NCBI GenBank assembly: GCA_030428695.1
Contig: JAUIEM010000183.1
Coordinates: forward strand, 1 to 18,908
DNA from: a bacterium
GTDB taxonomy: Bacteria; Planctomycetota; J058; JAJDCP01
DNA length: 18,908 nucleotides
Direction of reading: 5' to 3'
Under the pieces are notes generated by a model. That model was given only the letters and a program-made list of their open reading frames with translations. It was not told the DNA's origin and made no database searches. Below are positions 14,472 through 18,908 of this stretch, in pieces. The stretch's first letter is position 1, and each line of letters opens with the position of its first letter. Position numbers and translations under genes: made by a program.

Positions 14472-15194
14472 ATGGAAACGCTCGTGCACTGGGTGACCCT
14501 GACCGCGATCGACAGCGCCCGCTACGACCTGTTGCGGCTGGCGGAGGCGCAGGGAGCCGACGCCCTCGCCCGCGCCCTGGCCGCGGGGCGCTACCACCTG
14601 TCCGGGGCGGACCAGGTCCTGCTCGCCGACCAACGCGAGCTGCCGGCCGCCGCGCTCCCCCTGCGCCTGCGGCAGGATCCCCGCACCTGGGCCGAGCCGA
14701 CGGCCGACTGGCTGGTCGAGCAGCCGCGTGCCGTGCGGGAGAAGGTGCTGCTCGACCTGGTCAAGCTCCCCGACGAGGAGTGGATCTCCCACGTCCGGCT
14801 GGTGCTCGCCTCGGTCAGCCCGAGCTACGCCGAGGACTTCCTCGCCGACCGCGAGCCGACCTTCTACGACGCGGAGCCCGCGCTGTACGAGGCGCTCGGC
14901 AAGGCCGCGGAAAACTGCGTCTACGACGCCGGCCAGGTCGCCTCCCTGACGGAGCGCCTGCACGCCCTCGAGCTGACGGAGATCCCGCGGGGGGAGACGA
15001 TGCGCCTCGCCCGCGCCTACCTGAAGAGCTTCCTGCCCGGGCTGCCGGTCGAGGTCTCGTACTTCCGCTGGCTGCGGGCGCACCTCCTGCGCCTGCGCGA
15101 CTTCTACGACTTCCTGCGGGAGCAGGGCCACGGCGTGTGCCTCGGGCACTTCCGGCGCGCGGGCGCGCCTTCGCTGACAGGGCCTACGTTCTGA
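14472..15194 (+). CDS. Hypothetical helical protein downstream of the OLD gene
   Basis: I do not recognise this 240-residue protein. It begins METLVHWVTLTAIDSARYDLL and is rich in Leu, Ala, Arg and Glu, with long predicted helices throughout. It has no signal peptide, membrane segment, zinc site or nucleotide-binding motif. Tyr- and acid-rich patches occur at SPSYAEDFL and FYDAEPALYEAL. The ATG 14472 is chosen because GGAGG (14461-14465) is ideally spaced; the frame is open further upstream but would overlap the promoter-like TTGACA. It lies 81 bases after the OLD-family gene on the same strand and ends 11 bases from a convergent gene. A functional link with the OLD protein is possible but rests on position only. 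Confidence 0.7.
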   Translation: METLVHWVTLTAIDSARYDLLRLAEAQGADALARALAAGRYHLSGADQVLLADQRELPAAALPLRLRQDPRTWAEPTADWLVEQPRAVREKVLLDLVKLPDEEWISHVRLVLASVSPSYAEDFLADREPTFYDAEPALYEALGKAAENCVYDAGQVASLTERLHALELTEIPRGETMRLARAYLKSFLPGLPVEVSYFRWLRAHLLRLRDFYDFLREQGHGVCLGHFRRAGAPSLTGPTF

Positions 15195-15205
15195 AGGAGG
15201 CCTGG

Positions 15206-16140
15206 CTAGCGGCCGCGCTTCTTCAGCTCCTCGCACAGCGGATCGATCGACTCGAGCAGCAGGTCTCCGATGATCGCGATGCTCTCGGCGGAGACGTTCT
15301 TGAGGTTGTCGTCGGACGTGTGCCAGTGTTCGTTGTCCGGCCCATAGTCGAAGTCGATCAGGTCGACCGCCGGCACGCCCCGTTGCAGGAAGGGGATGTG
15401 GTCGTCGTCGACGCGGGAGGCGCTGCCGCTGAACAGATTCTCATAGCCGAGCTCGAGCGCCCGCCGCTCGAAGAAGGCGAGCAGCCAGTCGGTCGAGTTC
15501 AGCTCGCGCTTGAGGCCGAGATCCTTGTCGCCGATCAGGTCGGCGATCACGTCTCGGCCAGGTGGGTCGAGCCGAGCAGGCCGTCGAACGGCGGATTCCA
15601 GTCGACCTCGGCCTCCTCGGCGTCGAACAGCACGAGCCTGATCGTCAGCGGCGGGGGCTCCTCCCGCTGCATCAGCTGCCAGGCGAGCTCGATGATCAAC
15701 CCGCACATGCTCGCGCTGTCGTTCGCGCCGACGAAGTCCGGCAGATCCTTGGTGTCGTAGTGCACCCCGATCACCAGCACCTCTTCGCGCGCGCCGGGGA
15801 CGGTCGCGATGATGTTGATGCCGGCGCGCTGCCCCCGCGGATACTTCGCGTCGAAAAAGTCGAGCTCGACCTCGACGCCGGTCGAGTCGAGCTGCGCGAG
15901 GATGTAGTCACGCGCGCCGGCGAGCCCCATCGAGCCGGTCGGTCGCGCCCCGAAGCCGACCACCTTGACCACGTGCGCGAAGGCCTTGTCCCCCCGGAAG
16001 CTCATCCCCGCGCGGGGCTCGAGAGGCGGCGGCGGAGGCGGCGGGCGGTGGCCGTTGGTCGGCACCGTGTCGCCGCAGCTCAGGGGCAGCACCAGCAGGG
16101 CGAGCCCGAGGAGCAGGCCGAAGACGGTCAACCAGCGCAT
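15206..16140 (-). pseudogene. M28 peptidase / glutaminyl-peptide cyclotransferase-like lipoprotein, broken by frameshift near 15550
   Basis: The first frame starts at ATG 16140 behind GGAGGAA. It encodes a lipoprotein signal (LVLPLSC, lipidated Cys22), a Pro-rich linker and the first half of an M28 domain: GVHYDT (His127), GANDSASMCG (Asp141) and FDAEEAEVDW (Glu175/176), stopping after GSTHLAET at 15547. The second half continues in another frame to 15206 with ADLIGDKDLGL, RVDDDHIPFLQRG and the final ligand region EHWHTSDD. Compared with relatives I remember, about 10 residues seem missing at the joint, suggesting a small deletion that is not a multiple of three. It could also be an assembly error. 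The intact family cyclises N-terminal Gln or removes amino acids. Its start overlaps the end of uppS by 13 bases. Confidence 0.8.
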
Positions 16141-16898
16141 GTTTCCTCCGTGGAGAGCGGCGACGTCGCGCCGAAACGGCGCTCGCGGCCCGCGTACTCG
16201 CAGAGGGCGGAGGCGAAGTCGGCGCGCGTGAAGTCGGGCCAGGCGACGTCGGTGAAGCACAGCTCGGCGTAGGCGATCTGCCAGAGCAGGAAGTTCGACA
16301 CCCGATGCTCTCCCGAGGTGCGGATCACCAGGTCGGGATCGGGCATGGTCCCGGTGTCGAGCGCGGCGCTGACCCGCTGCTCGTTGACCTGCGCGGGTGT
16401 CAGATCGCCGCGCGCAACGGCTTCCGCGAGGCTCCGGAAGGCCTTCAGCAGCTCCTCGCGCCCGCCGTAGTCGAGGGCGAGCGTCAGCAGCATGTCGGGG
16501 TTGTCGGCGGTCGCTTCGCACAGCTCGCGGACGGCCGTGCGCGTCGAAGAAGGGAGCCGCTCGAGGCTGCCGATCACGCCGAGCCGGATGCCGTTCTTCA
16601 TCAGCGTCGGCCGCTCCTTGGCGCAGTACTCCTCGAGCAGCCGCATCAGCCCGGCGACCTCGGCCGGCGGCCGGCGCCAGTTCTGGGCGGAGAAGGAGTA
16701 CAGCGTCAGGTAGCCGATGCCGAGCTCACGGGCGTAGGTGGTGATCTCGCGCACCACGTCCGCGCCCCGGCGATGCCCGTCGAGACGGGTCAGGCCACGG
16801 CGACGGGCCCAGCGGCCGTTGCCATCCATGATGATGGCGACGTGGCGCGGGCGGGACGCGGGAGGAGGAAGCTCGGGCTCGGGGGACATCGGGACCAT
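16128..16898 (-). CDS. uppS: Isoprenyl transferase (undecaprenyl diphosphate synthase)
   Basis: This 256-residue cis-prenyltransferase condenses isopentenyl diphosphate onto farnesyl diphosphate to make the C55 lipid carrier for cell-wall synthesis. The signature HVAIIMDGNGRWA contains the catalytic Asp25. YSFSAQNWRRPPAEV (substrate loop) and RTSGEHRVSNFLLWQIAYAEL (Arg193, Arg199, Ser201, Glu212) are all present. The usual NYGGR reads DYGGR (143-147), a mild variation. Two ATGs are possible, 16898 and 16889. Neither has a strong ribosome site, and the promoter at 16917-16944 predicts a very short leader. The downstream M28-like gene overlaps its 3' end, so the two form an operon. The usual cdsA neighbour is absent from the window. 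Confidence 0.96.
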   Translation of the reverse strand: MVPMSPEPELPPPASRPRHVAIIMDGNGRWARRRGLTRLDGHRRGADVVREITTYARELGIGYLTLYSFSAQNWRRPPAEVAGLMRLLEEYCAKERPTLMKNGIRLGVIGSLERLPSSTRTAVRELCEATADNPDMLLTLALDYGGREELLKAFRSLAEAVARGDLTPAQVNEQRVSAALDTGTMPDPDLVIRTSGEHRVSNFLLWQIAYAELCFTDVAWPDFTRADFASALCEYAGRERRFGATSPLSTEETCAG

Positions 16899-16916
16899 CG
16901 GGCTCTGCCAGCGTGC

Positions 16917-16944
16917 ATTGTAGACGCCGAACGTCGCCGATCAA
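16917..16944 (-). promoter_or_regulatory. Sigma-70-type promoter of uppS
   Basis: Read on the minus strand, TTGATC (16939-16944) and TACAAT (16917-16922, five of six) are 16 bases apart. Initiation about seven bases downstream would fall near 16910, leaving only about 12 bases before ATG 16898 or 21 before ATG 16889. Confidence 0.55.
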
Positions 16945-17017
16945 TGGCTTCGAGGGCAGCCCCGCCGATGGCGTCCCGGGTCGCCTGGCACGCGGCCCCC
17001 GTGGCGCTTCGTCGATC

Positions 17018-17046
17018 TTGCATTCTCCAGGCGGGCCTGCTAGAGT
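17018..17046 (+). promoter_or_regulatory. Candidate promoter of the mcsA-mcsB-clpC cluster
   Basis: TTGCAT (17018-17023), a 17-base spacer and TAGAGT (17041-17046) lie 30 bases before the mcsA GTG. No CtsR-type direct repeat (GGTCAAA-like) or CIRCE element is visible around it. Confidence 0.42.
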
Positions 17047-17075
17047 CGGCGGCTGGCGAAGCGCGAGGGCGAGCC

Positions 17076-17570
17076 GTGCTGTGTGAATCCTGCGGACAGA
17101 ATGCAGCGACAGTCCATGTGACGAACATCGTCAACTCCAAGAAGCGCGAGACGCATCTCTGCGATGGCTGCTACAAGGAGAAAGAGACCTCCGCGTTCAA
17201 GACCCAGGAGGTCAGCATCGCCGAGGCCCTGGGCGGCCTGGTCAGCATCAAGGGCGAGCTCGAGGAAGCGCCGAGCAACTGCCCGAAATGCGGCATGTCC
17301 TACGAGGAGTTCAAATCCCAGGCGCGGCTCGGCTGCTCCCTCGACTACGAGCACTTCAAGCCGAAGCTGCTCGGCCTGCTCGAGAAGCTCCACAGCGGCG
17401 CGACCAGCCACACCGGGAAGATCCCGCGACACCGCGGCGCGCGCGTCGAGCGCCAGAAGCGCATCGAGCTGTTGAAGACCGACCTGCAGAAGGCCGTCGC
17501 TCTCGAAGAGTACGAGCGCGCGGCCGAGATCCGGGACGAGATCAAGGCGCTGAGCGAGGCCGAAGCGTGA
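17076..17570 (+). CDS. mcsA: McsA-like zinc-finger/UVR protein, activator of protein-arginine kinase
   Basis: This 164-residue cytoplasmic protein partners McsB. It starts MLCESCGQNAATVHVTNIVN, the typical McsA N-terminus, from GTG 17076 behind GAGGG (17065-17069). The first zinc site is Cys3, Cys6, Cys29, Cys32. The second is Cys69, Cys72 and Cys87, but the expected fourth Cys is Asp90 (GCSLDYEHF in place of GCxxCYxxF). A UVR (UvrB/C-type) motif covers about 125-160 (QKRIELLKTDLQKAV, ALEEYERAAEIRDEI). In Firmicutes, McsA activates McsB and helps deliver phospho-arginine proteins to ClpCP. The stop codon overlaps the GTG of mcsB, and clpC follows, so the cluster assigns its role well. There is no ctsR upstream; uppS is divergent instead. 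Confidence 0.9.
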   Translation: MLCESCGQNAATVHVTNIVNSKKRETHLCDGCYKEKETSAFKTQEVSIAEALGGLVSIKGELEEAPSNCPKCGMSYEEFKSQARLGCSLDYEHFKPKLLGLLEKLHSGATSHTGKIPRHRGARVERQKRIELLKTDLQKAVALEEYERAAEIRDEIKALSEAEA

Positions 17571-18610
17571 GCGAGATGAACCGTTGCGGAGAGTGGTTGT
17601 CCGGCGAGGGACCGGAGTCCGACATCGTGATCAGCACGCGCATCCGCCTGGCGCGCAACCTCGACGACCAGCCTTTCCTCTCCCGCACCAGCCCCGAGCA
17701 GCGCACCGCGATCGAGCGCGGCCTGGCCGAGGCGATCCGCAAGCGCTTCGGCGAGCGCCTCGAGTACCAGAACCTGTGCGAGCTCAGCCCGGTCGATCGG
17801 CTGTGCCTGGTCGAGAAGCACCTGATCAGCAAAGACCACGCGAGCTCCGACGGCGACCGCGGGGTCGCCTTCGACGACCAGGGACGGGTCAGCATCCTGG
17901 TCAACGAGGAAGACCATCTGCGGCTGCAGGTGATCCGCTCGGGCCTGAACTTCGACGAGGCCTGGGAGCAGATCGACCGCATCGACGACGCCCTCGAGAA
18001 CGACGTCGCCTACGCCTTCTCCTCCGACTTCGGCTACCTGACCGCCTGCCCGAGCAACGTCGGCACCGGCGTCCGGGTGTCGGTGATGCTGCACCTGCCC
18101 GCCCTGGCGATGACCAAGCAGATCGAGAAGGTGTTCGTCTCGGTGCAGCAGCGGCAGCACGCGGTGCGCGGGCTGTACGGCGAGGGTACGCACCCGCTCG
18201 GCGACTTCTACCAGATCTCCAACCAGGTCACGCTCGGGCGTTCCGAGGCCGAGATCCTCGGTATCGTCCGCGATCTCGTCAGCCAGATCATCGACTACGA
18301 GCGCGACGTGCGGAAGAACCTGATCAAAGAGAAGAGCGTCACCCTGGCCGATCGGGTCTGGCGCGCGCTCGGCATCCTGAAGGCCGCGCGCCTGATCGAT
18401 TCCGAGGAGACGATGGACCTGCTCAGCGCGGTCCGTCTCGGCATTCACACCGGCCTGATTCCTGACATCGAGACCACTCTCGTCAACGAGCTTTTTGTCT
18501 TGATTCAGCCCGGGCATTTGCAGAAGCTGGAAGCGAGAAAGCTCGAAACGCCGGAGCGCGATATCGTTCGGGCCAACCTGATCCGCGACAAGCTCGCGTC
18601 GGTCACCTGA
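17567..18610 (+). CDS. mcsB: Protein-arginine kinase
   Basis: This 347-residue ATP:guanido phosphotransferase-like kinase phosphorylates arginine on client proteins, marking them for the ClpC-ClpP protease. Phosphagen-kinase features are present: the phosphate-binding STRIRLARN (residues 23-31), the active-site Cys161 in CPSNVGTGVRVSVMLHLPAL, and HPLGDFYQISNQVTLG. The C-terminal regulatory part seen in McsB is complete. GTG 17567 overlaps the mcsA stop (GTGA) and has GAGG (17556-17559) at good spacing. ATG 17576, nine bases on and in frame, is the alternative. The gene lies between mcsA and clpC, as in the Firmicute operon but without ctsR. The product acts on ClpC clients and probably on aggregated or heat-damaged proteins. 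Confidence 0.96.
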   Translation: MSEMNRCGEWLSGEGPESDIVISTRIRLARNLDDQPFLSRTSPEQRTAIERGLAEAIRKRFGERLEYQNLCELSPVDRLCLVEKHLISKDHASSDGDRGVAFDDQGRVSILVNEEDHLRLQVIRSGLNFDEAWEQIDRIDDALENDVAYAFSSDFGYLTACPSNVGTGVRVSVMLHLPALAMTKQIEKVFVSVQQRQHAVRGLYGEGTHPLGDFYQISNQVTLGRSEAEILGIVRDLVSQIIDYERDVRKNLIKEKSVTLADRVWRALGILKAARLIDSEETMDLLSAVRLGIHTGLIPDIETTLVNELFVLIQPGHLQKLEARKLETPERDIVRANLIRDKLASVT

Positions 18611-18655
18611 GCTCCCCGTCCCGTCAACACCGGAAGATGAGAAGCGTACGAATCA

Positions 18656-18908
18656 ATGTTTGACCGTTTTACAGACCGCGCCCGGAAGGTGATGAGCATC
18701 GCGCGCCAGGAAGCGCAGCGGCTCAATCACGAGTACATCGGCACGGAGCACATCCTGCTCGGTTTGATCCAGGAAGGCTCCGGCGTCGCGGCCAGCGTGT
18801 TGAAGAACCTCGATGTCGACCTCGAGAAGATCCGCCGTGAGGTCGAGAAGATCGTCAAACACGGACCCTCGATGGTCACGATGGGCCAGCTGCCGTTCAC
18901 ACCGCGTG
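18656..18908 (+). CDS. clpC: ClpC ATPase, N-terminal part (3' end outside window)
   Basis: This is the first 84 codons of a ClpC-type Hsp100 unfoldase, which feeds proteins to ClpP. The start MFDRFTDRARKVMSIARQEA and LNHEYIGTEHILLGLIQEG are the first Clp N-domain repeat, which in ClpC holds the phospho-arginine binding sites. The ATP-binding modules lie beyond the window. It starts 45 bases after mcsB on the same strand. No promoter is evident in that gap, so co-transcription with mcsA and mcsB is likely. ClpC rather than ClpA or ClpB is chosen from the N-domain sequence and from the mcsAB neighbours. Confidence 0.95.
   Translation, partial: MFDRFTDRARKVMSIARQEAQRLNHEYIGTEHILLGLIQEGSGVAASVLKNLDVDLEKIRREVEKIVKHGPSMVTMGQLPFTPR

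Noticed and set aside
12447..15194. A Gabija (GajA-GajB) defence system
   Set aside because: The second gene has no helicase motifs, so the OLD-like ATPase is not next to a UvrD-like GajB.
17000..17075. CtsR or CIRCE heat-shock operator before mcsA
   Set aside because: No GGTCAAA-type direct repeat and no CIRCE inverted repeat were found.

Overview
The window is very GC-rich DNA, about 70% by eye, with G or C at most third codon positions. It carries lipoprotein signal sequences, a periplasmic-type murein endopeptidase and an mcsA-mcsB-clpC cluster without ctsR. This fits a high-GC bacterium with a Gram-negative type envelope that has the protein-arginine kinase system outside the Firmicutes, perhaps a planctomycete-like or related lineage. 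No marker in the window fixes the phylum.

Layout. Positions 1-510 hold the end of a glycogen phosphorylase gene, followed three bases later by a cation diffusion facilitator (514-1419). Convergent to it on the minus strand are a secreted CocE/NonD-type hydrolase with a one-base frameshift (1426-3031) and purU (3268-4116). Then come a lipoprotein with ten Ser-Thr-Pro repeats, two SH3b domains and an M74 murein endopeptidase domain (4203-5336), overlapped by a membrane-anchored HEAT-repeat protein (5333-6307).

Positions 6384-9197 encode the most unusual protein here. It has eleven copies of a repeat like the phage-integrase repeat unit (INT_rpt), interrupted by an unknown helical insert, and ends in a GntR-type winged helix instead of an integrase. 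Downstream lie two small perfect palindromes and a 157-bp two-stem inverted repeat, just before aspS (9488-11281). In both stems every mismatch is A.C on this strand, so it becomes G.U on the other strand. A class II histone-deacetylase-like gene follows aspS after one base (11283-12308).

Positions 12447-15194 hold an OLD-family ATPase with an apparently degenerate TOPRIM site and an unrecognised helical protein with its own promoter-like sequence. On the minus strand, uppS (16128-16898) overlaps a lipoprotein M28/glutaminyl-cyclase-like gene that is broken by a frameshift (15206-16140). A divergent promoter region separates uppS from mcsA (17076-17570), mcsB (17567-18610) and the start of clpC (18656 to the window end).

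How the genes work together. mcsA, mcsB and clpC form the arginine-phosphorylation and proteolysis unit. The endopeptidase lipoprotein, the HEAT protein and uppS serve the envelope. glgP, purU, aspS and the CDF gene are housekeeping. The repeat/GntR gene, the palindromic element and the OLD pair are the accessory-looking parts.
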